This document shows positions 11,349 through 23,232 of a stretch of 56,974 bases of DNA, one piece after another (position 1 is the first letter of the stretch; each line of letters opens with the position of its first letter). Source of the DNA: Batkoa obscura. Lineage: Eukaryota > Entomophthoromycota > Entomophthoromycetes > Entomophthorales > Batkoaceae. Under the pieces are notes generated by a model. It was not told where the DNA came from and searched no databases. It worked only from the letters and a program-made list of their open reading frames with translations. The stretch spans positions 1 through 56,974 of the forward strand of contig JASVEC010000105.1 of assembly GCA_030770535.1 (NCBI GenBank), written 5' to 3'. The position numbers were made by a program, and so were the translations under genes.

Positions 11349-12713
11349 ATGTCAATGCGACCTAATTTAACAATTACAACTAGTGTACAAGAAATTAAAT
11401 GTGATTCTTGTTATCGATTAAAAATCGTATGTGATCGAATGGAAAGTATGTGTAGTGGTTGTTTTCAAAGGGGAATCTTATGTACATATACACAATCAAA
11501 TAAATCAAGTATAACACGTAATTTAAGTTATGATAATAACCAAAGGAATTATATTAATCGACAAATAGTTAATCGAAATTTATCCGTTGATAATATAACT
11601 CAAAGAAATCATTTAAATAATAATAATAACAATGATAGTAATGATACTAATAATTTTGTTAGTCCTAAATTAAAATTAAATAGTATACCAATTAATATTA
11701 ATACTAGGAATAATAACAACAATAATAATAATCGTAATTTAAGCATTGATATTATACCATTGAACAATAATATGAATTTAAGTATGGATTTTAAAGGGAA
11801 TTCTTATCCACCACCTAATTTAACTTTAAGTCAAATGGTACCTAATTTATCAATTAATCGTTCTCAATCTCCAATGAACTTAACGGATTTGAATTCTTCG
11901 TATACTTCTTCACCAATTTATCAATCCCCTACAGGTACTAGTCCAAATGGTTCATTTTTTATGGATAACTATTTAACTCAAGAGATACAACCTAATTTAT
12001 CTACTAATAACTCATCCCCAAATCCAATGTATTATTCTAATAGTTTAAATAATAATAATACTAATAATCAACAAACTATGTTTTTTAATTCACTAAATTT
12101 ATCACCTGCAATGAATGCAAATGCAATAGATTCTACTGTTACTTTATGCCAATCACCAAATACATTAAATCCACCCACTATTATATTAGAACCACCGCAA
12201 CCTAGTAATAATTTATTAAATAGTAATAATAATTTATTAAATAATAATAATAACAGTAATAATAATAGTACAAATTCATTATCTTCTTCATTACCTGAAT
12301 TAACTTATCAAATGAATCAATTAACAATTGAGAATGCTAATTTTATATTTCCAGAAACAATGTTACCTTTAGATACACAAACAATCATAGGAATAAGTTA
12401 TTATTTTCAAAATATTCATCCTCAATTTCCAGTAGTTGACCCTATCTTATTTAAAAAAAAACTAGCATTAGAAGCTCAATTAATTTCTCCTTTAAACTGT
12501 TTAATTGAAGCTATTATTTCATTATCAAAAATGCACCTTAAAAACCCATTAAATTTTCAACAATCAATTGATACTTTTCTTACTCAAGTAAATTTAGAAC
12601 CTTATTTCCCACAAAGTAATACTTTGATTCCTGAAGAGAAATCTTTATCAACTGCTACTTATTTGATTGATCAATTACATTCGTTTCATTTTGCTAACAG
12701 TTTAGAATTTTAA
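11349..12713 (+). CDS. Zn2Cys6 fungal transcription factor
   Basis: A 454-residue fungal binuclear zinc-cluster regulator. Residues 17-47 hold the six cysteines with spacing C-x2-C-x6-C-x6-C-x2-C-x6-C (CDSC...C...CSGC...C), which fold around two zinc ions and bind DNA. The middle, residues 50 to about 335, is Asn/Ser-rich low-complexity sequence with long AAT runs. The C-terminal 100 residues (YYFQNIHPQFPVVDPILF) match the start of the fungal-specific transcription factor domain, whose usual hallmark is HPxFPxxxxxxF. The protein ends soon after, so this domain is cut short compared with the usual 250 or more residues. It may be naturally short, as in several early-diverging fungi. Nuclear; targets unknown. 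Confidence 0.85.
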   Translation: MSMRPNLTITTSVQEIKCDSCYRLKIVCDRMESMCSGCFQRGILCTYTQSNKSSITRNLSYDNNQRNYINRQIVNRNLSVDNITQRNHLNNNNNNDSNDTNNFVSPKLKLNSIPININTRNNNNNNNNRNLSIDIIPLNNNMNLSMDFKGNSYPPPNLTLSQMVPNLSINRSQSPMNLTDLNSSYTSSPIYQSPTGTSPNGSFFMDNYLTQEIQPNLSTNNSSPNPMYYSNSLNNNNTNNQQTMFFNSLNLSPAMNANAIDSTVTLCQSPNTLNPPTIILEPPQPSNNLLNSNNNLLNNNNNSNNNSTNSLSSSLPELTYQMNQLTIENANFIFPETMLPLDTQTIIGISYYFQNIHPQFPVVDPILFKKKLALEAQLISPLNCLIEAIISLSKMHLKNPLNFQQSIDTFLTQVNLEPYFPQSNTLIPEEKSLSTATYLIDQLHSFHFANSLEF

Positions 12714-13055
12714 TTATAATTAAATATATTATGAAGGAGAGAATGATAAAGTATAAGAGTTAGAGATATAGTTATTGAGTTAATTATTAGTATTTTTTAA
12801 TATAAAATATAACTCAATTTTTTGATTTAAGTATCAATATAAGTTAATTCTTAATGTATATTAGTTTATTAAAATTAAAATAAAGTTTATTGATTTATTA
12901 TTATTATTAAATTTAATCTATTTTTTTCTATTAAATGATAATAATACTATTACCTAAAGAATTATTTTATTTTAATATTATAATTAAATAGCATTATACT
13001 TAACTTATACAATTGAATCAAAAATATATATGTGATTTTATTTATTTACTTTTAA
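12714..13055. other. Convergent intergenic region, no gene seen
   Basis: AT-rich 3' region shared by the Zn2Cys6 gene (+) and ARPC1 (-). No repeat or RNA recognised. Confidence 0.5.
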
Positions 13056-14667
13056 TTAATTGTTAACATCCCAAACAACTAATCTGCCATCTAATCCGGA
13101 AGTAGAAACAGAGAGTACATTTTGATTTTCAATATCAAAAGGATTAACACAGCTAATTATAAAAAATAAATAATATATAAAATTAATTTTAATAAATAAT
13201 AATAAAAAATAAAATTAAACTTACTTAATTAAATTTTGATGAATAGTTGAAAGTTGGGTATCTGATTCTGCATTAGTGCCTTTTGAATCCATCTGACGGA
13301 ATTTATTAAAAGCAGAATTAACAGTAGATACTTTCTTTTCTTTCCCAGCATCTAAAGACTTAATGAAATTCCTAAAGTAAAAAATAGTCAACAAATCAAC
13401 ATTCATCAAATTAAATCCCGTTATAACTATTAATGTCATTATATATAATAATTACTCACCATCCATTTTCATCTCCTTCAAAAATACTTGGTGAAAATTG
13501 ATGACCAACAGCCAATAATTGAGATTCATTTAAAAATAATAAACTAACAAATGGAAGTTGATTAGTACGTACAGAATGAATAGTACTTGAAGATGGATAA
13601 GCTATATTAATACTAGAATCATGGCCTAATAAAATAAACGAATGAATTTATTATTATTATTATTTAAATATTTTTAAACTTAATAAAAAAGAAAAAAAGA
13701 CTTACCAGTAAATCCAAGTACATCTCCAGAAGGTGAAAAGGCTACTGAATGAATCCAACCACCACTTGGATTACTATATTCACCACATAATGTACCAAAG
13801 GGTAATTTTTCACCCCAAACAGAAGGATTTGGTCTAAATGAATTTAATTGAATTTAATGAAATTATTCAATTTTTCTTAAAAATAATATCTTATTAAAAC
13901 TTACTTTGAATCTAATTTTTTAATAAAAGCAGAGTAAACTCGAGCCTAAAAAACCAAAAAGAATTAAAGAAAAGTTAAAAATAAATCAAAATTATTAATC
14001 CTTATTGAAAATTAAGTAATAAAAACACAATTACCTTCATATCAGTTGATCCTGTAGCAATAAGAACATTATTAGGATGCCAAGCAATACTTAATACAGT
14101 AGATTGAAACCCTTTCAAATGGGAACTTGACCACCAATCATTAGCTTCAGCAAAATAACAAATAGAAACAATTTTTGATCCTGAAGCAACAGCAAATTTG
14201 GTTTCAGATGGTGACCATTTAACTTGAGTTGCAGCACGATCAATTCTTAATTGTACTAATTTAGGTTTCCATTTAGATGATTCAATATCGTATTCCCATA
14301 CATAAGCATTCTTATCTTGAGAACAAGTTACAAGTTTATTGGACATGGGTGCCCAGTCGATACCCGTTACAAGAAGATCATGCTAGTAAAAAGTTAATAA
14401 TAGGGAAAAGGAAGTTTCAATAGGATTAACTTACAGCATCTAAAGTATGTAATAGTTTAACAGTATTAGAACTTCTTGTCAACTCATAAATTTGAACTTG
14501 ATTTGAATTGGGAGAGATAGCAACTTCTATTAAATTGAAATATTGAAATTTATTAGTGATGTTTATTAATGATAAATTAATATTGAATATTTACGAGATC
14601 TATCTTTATTAAATGCATGAGCATAAATTGGAAAGTTAAATAATTGATTTAATTGTGTAGCCACCAT
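13056..14667 (-). CDS. ARPC1: ARP2/3 complex subunit 1 (ARPC1, WD40)
   Basis: Eight exons join into a 363-residue protein: 14595-14667, 14435-14526, 14035-14382, 13905-13945, 13706-13833, 13460-13625, 13225-13371, 13056-13152. All introns are GT-AG and all phases agree. The protein is the WD40 beta-propeller of the ARP2/3 complex, which nucleates branched actin filaments at endocytic sites. Diagnostic stretches are the repeat with [85 protein letters not shown] and the end [14 protein letters not shown]. Length agrees with the family (about 370). The start [20 protein letters not shown] fits the usual short N-terminus. Cytoplasmic. Confidence 0.95.
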
Positions 14668-15068
14668 TATTTATATATTGTTTGAAATTATTAAAAAATT
14701 CCAAATTTCAATAATTCTTAGTGTTTTTATGTTTAAATGAGGTTGCTATTTCTATTGGTTCAAATTAAAGTGGCTTAAAGTTGAATTAAGTTAATTGATA
14801 CTTGGCAAGTAAAAATATAAAATATTAATATTACTACTAAAAATTCAAATAAAAGCACAATATATAGTAATAAAAAATAACTCCTTTATTATTTTCAAAC
14901 ACATAAAAACTGGGTTAAATTTAAAAAGAAAACAATCAAAATTGTATGTTATATATTAATCAAACAAACACTAACAAAATCTATAAAGCTTTAAAATTTT
15001 AAAGTACTTAATTAGACTACAAAACATTTAAAAAACACATACAAAATAGTCTTAATTTCAATTGTATT
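14668..15068. other. Intergenic, no gene seen
   Basis: AT-rich spacer of 401 bp between the ARPC1 start and the INTS3 stop, both on the minus strand; it should hold the ARPC1 promoter. No repeat seen. Confidence 0.5.
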
Positions 15069-18000
15069 TTACAACCCATGTAATTTACTAAGATTCTCTA
15101 AATCCCTTTGGAATTCAAGATCTTCTAAAAGTTGAAATTCATCTATTAAAAAGAAAGATTAATTCCATTCATTATTTAATTAAAAGTTTTATTAAAAACT
15201 TACTATTATTTTCTTTCTCTTTAGAACTTTTTTTAAGTTGAAAGAAATGCTTTAGTATATCAATCCATTGTAAAGTTAATAAGTGAATTTTACTCGATGA
15301 ATCTAAAGTAGATAGAAAGATAACAGGTTTTAATTCATTATTAAATATATTAATACCAGATGTTAATATTGATTTTGACAGTTTTTTAGATTGTTGAATT
15401 AATTTTTTAATGTGTAATTTTAAATTTGATTCAAATAATGTTGGATATAAGCTAGAATACTTTAATAATAATTCGATTATTATTATTTCATAATTATAAA
15501 TTACAACTATGTTATAACTTAAATTATATAAACTTTCAATTAATTGAAAGTCTGGTTTACATTGATTTAATATATCAAATATTAATTCTGTTTTTTTTCT
15601 ATTTTCTTCTATAAAATTATTATTATTATTGTTATCATTTTAATAAAGTGATAGTTATTAAAATTTACCTTTTGATTTACCTAATATGATTTTATTTAAT
15701 GAGAAATAATATGATATTAATTTTATTACTAATTCAGTATTATAACTCAATTCTTTTTTGAACAATTTTAAAAATTTAGATTGAACATTCATCTCATAAT
15801 CTATTATTTGATCTAAAAATTTAGTTAAAATTAATTTCATCTTGTAATATTTTTAATATTTAATTACCTATTAATTCATTCAATCCATTTTTATCAACTA
15901 AACTTAAATTACAATAAGTCAATGAACATACGAGTTCATTAATCTAATAAATTTTATTATTAAAAATAATTTATAATATTAAATTAATTAAAACTTACAT
16001 TTTCTTCATTATAATTTTTTAATATGAAAATAATTAACTCTAAATTATTAAAGGACCAATTAGAAGTAGCTTTTAAAATCAACGGTAATAAATTAATAGC
16101 TAAATTGGAATTTAATTGAAATAATTGAATAAAATCATATTGAATAATTTTTTTTGGTTCACATCTTCCATAAAATTGTAATATTTCAATTATTTGTATG
16201 TAACCCAAAATTGATTTTATTTCATCATTATTACTATTAAGTTGTTTCTCTTGTTTATTTATTAAATAATTCCTATGAAAAAAAATTATTAATTTAATTT
16301 AATTATTTATTAAATAATATTAAATTAAATTTAAATTAACTTACTTTAAAATAAATAATAACCAAATACAATTAATAATTGGACAATTAAGTATTAATTT
16401 AATAAACAATATAATAATAGATTGTATTTGTTTTGTATTTTTTTGAAAAAGAAGATTAATATTTCCAAAATTAAATTCATTATTGGTTTGAAATTCGTTA
16501 TAAATCATTTCTAATAATGGAATAAAAGGTAAATCTAATTGATTTATTTTATTCATTAAATTTAATGATGCTTTATATTTCATTATTAATGAAGAATATT
16601 GTGTTTTATATGCCATTGATTTTATGTATTCTAAAGGTAAATAATTATCATTAATTTTATAATTATTATAATTAATTAAGTTTAATGATTTTGATAATGG
16701 TGCAGATAAAGTTTGAGTTAAATGATTTAAATTGATAGATGATTCAATAATATCTTTAAATGCAATAGTAGCTTCTTCTTTTAAACTTTCATTGATACTT
16801 CTTCTTAATTCTAGTATATCTTCTTTAAAAGACCATATATCACTTGCATCTAAATCTTCTATTTCAATTTCGCTATCTTTTGTTATCTAATAAATTTAGT
16901 TAATGGATATATTTATTTTATAATAAGTTACCAATAAAATGTCTTCATTCTTGTTTTGTTGGGTTCCTTTTTCTTTTTCTTTTTCTTTAACATAAGATAT
17001 ACCCTTTTCATTATTTTGTTGAGTATTTGGGCCTTGCCCATTCAATTCTTGTTCAATTTCATTCTTATATCCTGGTGAAGGTACACTATATTTATCTTCA
17101 ACTTCATTCCCTTTTAAAGATTCAAACTTAGGTTCTGGTGGATTATATACAGGACTTTGGGCAAATACAAGTGATGATTTAACAAAATTTCCTTCTTGAT
17201 CATTAAAACTAGTTTCCTTATATAATCTCTTTTTAGATTTTGAATCTTCATTATCTTGTGGAGGCGAAAAATTGACATCATAAATATTAACATCAGCAAT
17301 ATTACTCTTAGCAATAGATACTTCAACTTCTTTTTCAACAGCCATAGATTCATGATAATGCGTGTTCTGAGTAACCATAGACTGATGATAGTGAATATTA
17401 TGTGGGAATGTATATGCTTGTGGAGAATGATATTGTTGATAAGGAGGTTGTGTTTCATGAGGTAGGAAGTATCTAATAGCTCTTTTAAATGGAAAAACAT
17501 TCGGTCTTTCAGGTTCACTTACTTGCAGATGATCTTTAAATAAATTGTATAAACGATATTTTATACCTGGATCTAAATCAGGATGATTATAGAGGGGTTC
17601 TATAGAACTATATGAGTTATTAGTTTAATTCTATTTTAATTAAAATTAAGTAACTTACTGAAGTAACCCAGACTTTAATATACTTTCCATTGTTTTTGAA
17701 ACTCCAATTCGCATTACAGTTTCTAATTCTGGTATGTAATTAGTTAATAAATTATCTAAATATTCTATTAACATTTGAGAAAGGTATAAAGTTTCATTTG
17801 TAGGATTAAATATTAATTGAATAGTAGGTTCTAAATAAAACTATAAATATTTTAAGATATAATTATAATATATACCAACTTACCTAATATCATAATATCT
17901 TCATAAGTTTCATCAAAAAAGAACCAATCATAGAATAACACAAATTTAGCTTCTGCTGCTATAATTTCACTCTATTAAAATTTAATTAATTATTTTTGAT

Positions 18001-19589
18001 AAATACTAATTTAATGTTTACTTCTATAATATTCAGTAATTCTTTTATTAATTGATGACGTTGCATTCCCCTTCTACTACCATTTTCATTGACTTTTACG
18101 CAATAACAAATATAACGCACAATATCAGGTACAATAAATTGTCCTTCTGGTGTATCAAAATAATCTCTTTTAAGCCAAGTATGATATAACGGATATTCAT
18201 TTATATTTATCTGATGAAATAAATTTAATTAATCACTATGAATTATAATACAAATTCTATTATTATTTTACTTGATTTAAAATAAAATGAATCCTTTCTT
18301 TTAACTGTAAATTTAAATATCCAGAAATATACTCTTTTGGTGTAGGTTGCATAAATAACCTTATTGTACCTTTGAATTATTAAATTTAATATTAAATTAA
18401 ATACAATGTTACCTTTATGGGGTTGATCTATAGTAGCAAATCGAGCCATCATACCACTCCAAGCATGGGTAATTGTAGCAATTCTAGAAATCTGAGAAAT
18501 TGTTCTTAATAAATCTCTACCAATTGAAAGACAATAAGCGGGCTAAAAATAAACTTAATCAAAAACAAAAAAATTTAAAATTGAATTACTTTATGATCCA
18601 AAAGATTACTACAAAATCGAGTTTCATTTAATTGTAAATCCGGAAAAGCATTATGAAACTGTAATTTTTTCAAAAAAGTAAAACAAGATTGTCCCATTAA
18701 ATCTGGAATATTTGATGTTTCTTCACCCACTTTGGCCTCAAAGTCACTATCACGCATCATTCTATCACTAAAATTATCATTACTATATTGGATATTGATC
18801 TACTTAAAATAATAAATTTACAGTATTTTGAGGCTTAAATTGACAAGATGTTGGTAATAATTTATCTTTTTAATATGTCCAGGTCCAACTAAAAATTGAA
18901 TTTAATTTTAATTTAAGTTTAGTTTTTTTTAATCTTTTACTTGGAATTTCAGTTATCAAATATCGAACTACTCCAGCAAAAGGTATCAATTCCGTTTCTG
19001 GAAATCGATTAATAATCCAAAATAGCTACAAAAGAGTTAACTAAATAAATAATTAAAGTTTGCTTTTACCTTTTCTAATACTTCTTCCCTCATCAAATTT
19101 AAAAAAGGCTGTTCAATAACTAAAAACATACAACGAACTAATTCTTGAAATTCATCTTGATTAACTTCAAGTAAAAGTTGAAAGATCTAAATAATAAATA
19201 GTTAATAAAAAATCTCAATAACAACCATTAATATCCTACAAAATCTGGGGGTTCATTCATTGCTAATATAAAATAAAAAAGTCCTTGGATGGCACCATGA
19301 TAATGGTCCTTGGAAGTGGAAGCCTTTTAAGTTTAAATTTCTCAGTGTATAGATTACTTAATTATAATTACATGTGCTCTCAATCCTACTGACATTTGAT
19401 CTGGCTCAAATTGGGCAATATAATCTCTTAATTCATTATAAGATTTGGATAGTATCTAAAGATTGATTTGATATCAGTACGTTTTCAACTCAATTAAAAT
19501 TATTCATTTACGTCTTCAATAGCATTTCTTGGATCAATACTACTAAGTTTATATAAAATGGAGCGCGGTTCTTGGTTACGTCGCATCAT
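15069..19589 (-). CDS. INTS3: Integrator complex subunit 3 homologue (INTS3)
   Basis: About 18 exons encode a protein of about 1,170 residues. Exons: 19512-19589, 19372-19455, 19240-19323, 19070-19186, 18941-19025, 18822-18888, 18590-18767, 18413-18542, 18272-18369, 18022-18210, 17884-17971, 17659-17830, 16932-17607, 16345-16886, 15999-16272, 15669-15840, 15204-15608, 15069-15142. A small further exon near 15932-15943 is possible. Marks of INTS3 in order are SIGRDLLRTISQISRI (human IGRDLVRLLQNVARI), YHTWLKRDYFDTPEGQF followed by DIVRYICY, AEAKFVLFYDWFFFDE followed by MILEPTIQLIFNPT, and LYNHPDLDPGIKYRLYNLF. In animals INTS3 belongs to Integrator (cleavage of snRNA and paused mRNA transcripts) and to the SOSS ssDNA-binding complex. 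The middle (residues about 500-620) is disordered and rich in Glu, Lys and Gln; the C-terminal half is helical. Nuclear by family. Confidence 0.88.
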
Positions 19590-19777
19590 CCTTTAGACTA
19601 TTGTTATAGATAGTTAAAAAACAATTTTTTGGATTTTTTAAATTTTGGAATTTCATTTGCTTATTATTTGTTAGCTTTTCACTGTATGATTTCAATCAAT
19701 GCTAAAAGTTAGCTTCATTTATATTTTATGCAGTTTAAATTTTTGAAGATTATTTAAAAAAAAAACAGAATTTGGAG

Positions 19778-19883
19778 ATATGGGGATGTATTTTTTTGTC
19801 TAAGGATTTTACTAACAATCTTTCCACTCAAATAGCGTTTGAAAAACGGAAAAATAATGAAATTAAAAAATACATCCCCATAT
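19778..19883 (-). mobile_element. MITE copy, complete
   Basis: 106 bp with both ends intact (ATATGGGGATGT and ACATCCCCATAT) and the family's core AATAGCGTTTGAAAAACGG in reverse orientation. Confidence 0.9.
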
Positions 19884-19974
19884 ATTCTTTTGTAAGAATT
19901 TTACTGACAATCTTTACACTTAAATAGTGCTTAAAAAATAGAAAAAGTAATAAAGCCAAAAAAAACACCCGCAT
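19884..19974 (-). mobile_element. MITE copy, left end missing
   Basis: Directly abuts the previous copy in the same orientation. The outer left terminal repeat is absent; it begins in the ...AAGAATTTTACTGACAATC core and ends CACCCGCAT, a decayed terminus. Confidence 0.75.
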
Positions 19975-20896
19975 TAAATTTACAGATTACAATAAATACA
20001 AAAAAATAAAAATTAGAAAGTAAAAATTGAATAAATGAGTGAAGAATAATACATTATTCATAAACTTATATTCGTTCAAAGTGTTGATTTACAATTGAAT
20101 ACAATGATTTCTATCTTTTGATACTGTTTTATGAACTTCTAATAGATATCAACAATTTAATAAGTTGAATGATAAAATAAAACTTATCAGCCGCCTATCT
20201 ATAGGTTAGAATATAAACAGTTAGCAAATAAACAAAGCTACTCACTTTATAATTTGTTATAGTAGATTGTATGCAATTAATGTTTATATAACAATTTTTA
20301 GATTTAATGAAGGGTGAAAACATATGAGAGTTTAACGTCAGTCTATTTTTAAAAAATAAACTAAGTAAACTCAAGTGTTAATGAATACTGGAATTTTCGT
20401 CTATTTTAAAGTAATTGAAATTTAAGTGATTTAATATACTTTAAGGTGATTAGTTCAAGTTCACATCGAAATATAGGCGGTATGGTTTATGAATTTTTAC
20501 AATCACTGGCTACAATAGACAGAGTTATCGTAATATTAAAGGCAAATCTATAAATTGAGAAAAGAATCAATATAAACACTAATAGTAAAGTTTTAATTTA
20601 CCATGAACAAATTTGAATGTATGCCATAAAATGAATTCTATAAATAAAAATAACCTCGTATATTCAAAACCTGTTAACTTCTAATTTATGAAATAGTTGA
20701 ATTATTAATGCAAAGTTAATTTTATAAGTTTCAATTACCGACAATTCTCTTTAAATAGTACAAACTAAATTTTAAATCAAAGATTCCCTAAATATAGCAG
20801 CGTAAAAGAAAACATATAGTGATCTATTTTAATTTATCATTTATTAAAATAGAGTCATCTATATCTCAACTATAAATCATGCTTTTAAAATACTAA

Positions 20897-20905
20897 TATA
20901 AATAG
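20897..20905 (+). promoter_or_regulatory. Candidate TATA box of the sulfate permease gene
   Basis: TATAAATAG, 56 bp before the ATG at 20962, followed by a purine-rich GAGTGAGGG. Spacing is plausible for a short 5' leader, but the DNA is so AT-rich that the match could be chance. Confidence 0.35.
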
Positions 20906-20961
20906 AGTGAGGGATATATAACTAAAATATTATTTTCAAAAAGATAAATTGTTTATAAACT

Positions 20962-23232
20962 ATGATAAATAAATTAAATAATTATAATACAGATGAACTA
21001 AACATCAGCTATAAACTGAGAAAATACCACAAACAAGAAACAAAGTCAGAATTAGCCTATCGTTTATATCATGAAGTTTTATACAAAACTCCAACATATA
21101 TAAAATCCTTTATACCAATAATAACTTGGTTACCAAAGTATAATCGTCAATGGTTATTAGGTGATATAATTTCTGGATTTACAGTTGGCCTAATGTTAGT
21201 TCCACAATCACTAGCATATACTAAATTAGCACAGATCCCAATCCATTATGGTTTATACTCTTCTTTTATAGGTAACTTAATATATACCATCTTTGGTAGT
21301 TCAAGGGAAATAAGTATGGGTCCAACCACAGTGCTAAGTTTATTAATCGGAGAAACTGTAGTTTCAGTTACCTCGGATTTAAACAATCAATATACTCCAG
21401 AACAAATAGGCTCTGTTTTAGCTATAACTATGGCTTCAATTGCTATTATAGGTTCTATCTTAAGACTGGGGTTTATATTAGACTTCATTCCTAATTCTGT
21501 AATTACTGGGTTTACCCTTGGGGCAGCATGTACTATTATGTTAAGTCAATTGAGTTCTTTATTTGGAATACCAAATGTTATAACAAGCCAACCAACATGG
21601 GAAGTAATAAAAAATCTAATCATGAATGTGCCAAAGATAAATTACATAAATTTATTGTTTGGTTTATTTTCCTTATTGTTTTTATTTCTCATGCCTTATT
21701 TAGTTTCCAAACAACTTACTCGATTTCCAGCCTTATTTTATTTAATTATTTCTTCTAATGCTATTGTTGCTATTCTATTCACTCTAATTTCATTTGCTTT
21801 AAAATCTACCAACCCGTCAATTAATCTTTCTGTTGTTGGTACTGTACCTAAAGGTTTTAGTTACATTGGCCCTCCACCTTTAGACTCAAATCTATGGGTT
21901 AAAATATTATCCCATACACCCTATCTATTTTTAGCATCTATATTAGAACATATAGCCATCTGTAAAAGTTTTTCAACTGAAGTAGGATATAAATTACACA
22001 CTTCTCAAGAATTTTTTGCTGTCGGGGCGGCTAACCTAGCTGCTTCCTTTTTTTCTGGTTTCCCAATAGCAGGTGCATTCTCCCGTGGTGCAGTACTAGC
22101 CAAATCTGGTGTAAAGAGCCCAATGGTAGGCATTTTTATTGCGCTGATTTTATTAGCTGCTTTCCAGTTTTTAACTCCTGCTTTTTATTATATCCCATCT
22201 GCTACTTTAGCTGCCATTATTATGCGTGCTGGTATATCTTTGATCCCGACTTTTGCAACTGTCAAAGAATTATATGTTACTTCTAAAATCGATTTCTTCG
22301 TTTTCATCGTTGCATCAGTTGTTACCTTTTTACTCGGTGTACAATACGGAATTGGCAGTGCTGTTGCTATTTCTTTCTTGTATTTATTATTACGTATTGC
22401 AAGACCTAAATTTTATGTGTTAGGAGAAATTGAAGGTAGGGATGGGGTATTTGTTGATAAATATCATCCAGCATATAAAGCAGAAGATCCAGAACCTGGG
22501 ATAATTGTTTTTAGGATTCAAGAGTCTATTATATTTCCAAATATTTCTTTTTTAAAAGATCAGCTTATGGACTATGTTTTAGAACATACTAAGTCAGGAG
22601 CACCACCAATATTATCAAAAGACAAACTATGGTCAAGTGATTTACATGATCGTTCTATCTCATTAAGAAGAATAAGAGCAAAAAGAAATAATACTAATGT
22701 ACCTAATGAAGATGATTTACCTTATTTGAAAGCAGTTATATTGGATTTAGGAGCAGTGAATTATATTGATGCATCTGGTATTCAAGGTTTAAAAGAATTG
22801 AGGGATCAACTTTATTTATATGCTGGTGCTCATCCATGTCAGCTTAATTGTATGACTTGTAATAATGAGTCAAATAATGATATTTTAGAAATTGAAACTA
22901 ACGCTCAAATCAAGTTTGAGCTACACTTTGTTTCTATTCATTTAAGTGTGTTACGTTGTTTAATGAAATCGAATTTAGCTGTACTTTTGGCTAAAGATGA
23001 TATACAAAAACAGAATTTCAAGTTGAACAAAATGAATAAGGATGGGTGTAAAAATGAAGGCAAATCGACTTTAAAAGATGATTTATTTAATACAGTTAAT
23101 GAAGATTTAGATATCTCTTTAATCCAAGATGAAATGGATATTGAACCCATTTTATTAAATTCATCTAGATACATTCATATTACTTTATCTAATGCTATTG
23201 CTAAGGTGAGGGAAGATTTTAATATTTCATGA
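20962..23232 (+). CDS. SulP-family sulfate permease
   Basis: Single exon, 756 residues, the usual length of fungal SUL1/SUL2 proton-coupled sulfate transporters of the plasma membrane. The N-terminal signature is present near residues 60-130: WLPKYNRQWLLGDIISGFTVG, then LMLVPQSLAYTKLAQIP and GLYSSFIGNLIYTIFGSS, followed by EISMGPTTVLSLL. About 10-12 hydrophobic segments follow to residue 490, including SFFSGFPIAGAFSRGAV, typical of SulP transmembrane helix 8. The cytosolic STAS domain occupies about 510-750 and carries AVILDLGAVNYIDASGIQGL, in which the DASG loop is the family's conserved turn. The ATG at 20962 is the first in frame and puts an expected 45-residue cytosolic tail before the first helix. 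Other anions cannot be excluded as substrate. Confidence 0.92.
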   Translation: MINKLNNYNTDELNISYKLRKYHKQETKSELAYRLYHEVLYKTPTYIKSFIPIITWLPKYNRQWLLGDIISGFTVGLMLVPQSLAYTKLAQIPIHYGLYSSFIGNLIYTIFGSSREISMGPTTVLSLLIGETVVSVTSDLNNQYTPEQIGSVLAITMASIAIIGSILRLGFILDFIPNSVITGFTLGAACTIMLSQLSSLFGIPNVITSQPTWEVIKNLIMNVPKINYINLLFGLFSLLFLFLMPYLVSKQLTRFPALFYLIISSNAIVAILFTLISFALKSTNPSINLSVVGTVPKGFSYIGPPPLDSNLWVKILSHTPYLFLASILEHIAICKSFSTEVGYKLHTSQEFFAVGAANLAASFFSGFPIAGAFSRGAVLAKSGVKSPMVGIFIALILLAAFQFLTPAFYYIPSATLAAIIMRAGISLIPTFATVKELYVTSKIDFFVFIVASVVTFLLGVQYGIGSAVAISFLYLLLRIARPKFYVLGEIEGRDGVFVDKYHPAYKAEDPEPGIIVFRIQESIIFPNISFLKDQLMDYVLEHTKSGAPPILSKDKLWSSDLHDRSISLRRIRAKRNNTNVPNEDDLPYLKAVILDLGAVNYIDASGIQGLKELRDQLYLYAGAHPCQLNCMTCNNESNNDILEIETNAQIKFELHFVSIHLSVLRCLMKSNLAVLLAKDDIQKQNFKLNKMNKDGCKNEGKSTLKDDLFNTVNEDLDISLIQDEMDIEPILLNSSRYIHITLSNAIAKVREDFNIS

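Larger units (their letters stand above)
19590..20961. other. Divergent intergenic region with two MITE units
   Basis: Separates INTS3 (-) from the sulfate permease (+), so both promoters are here. It contains MITE copies at 19778-19974; the rest (19975-20890) shows no coding frame or repeat that I recognise. Confidence 0.6.

Noticed and set aside
17114-17518. 134-codon frame overlapping the INTS3 central exon
   Set aside because: It is a shadow of the large INTS3 exon 16932-17607, whose frame has sensible composition and splices in phase.
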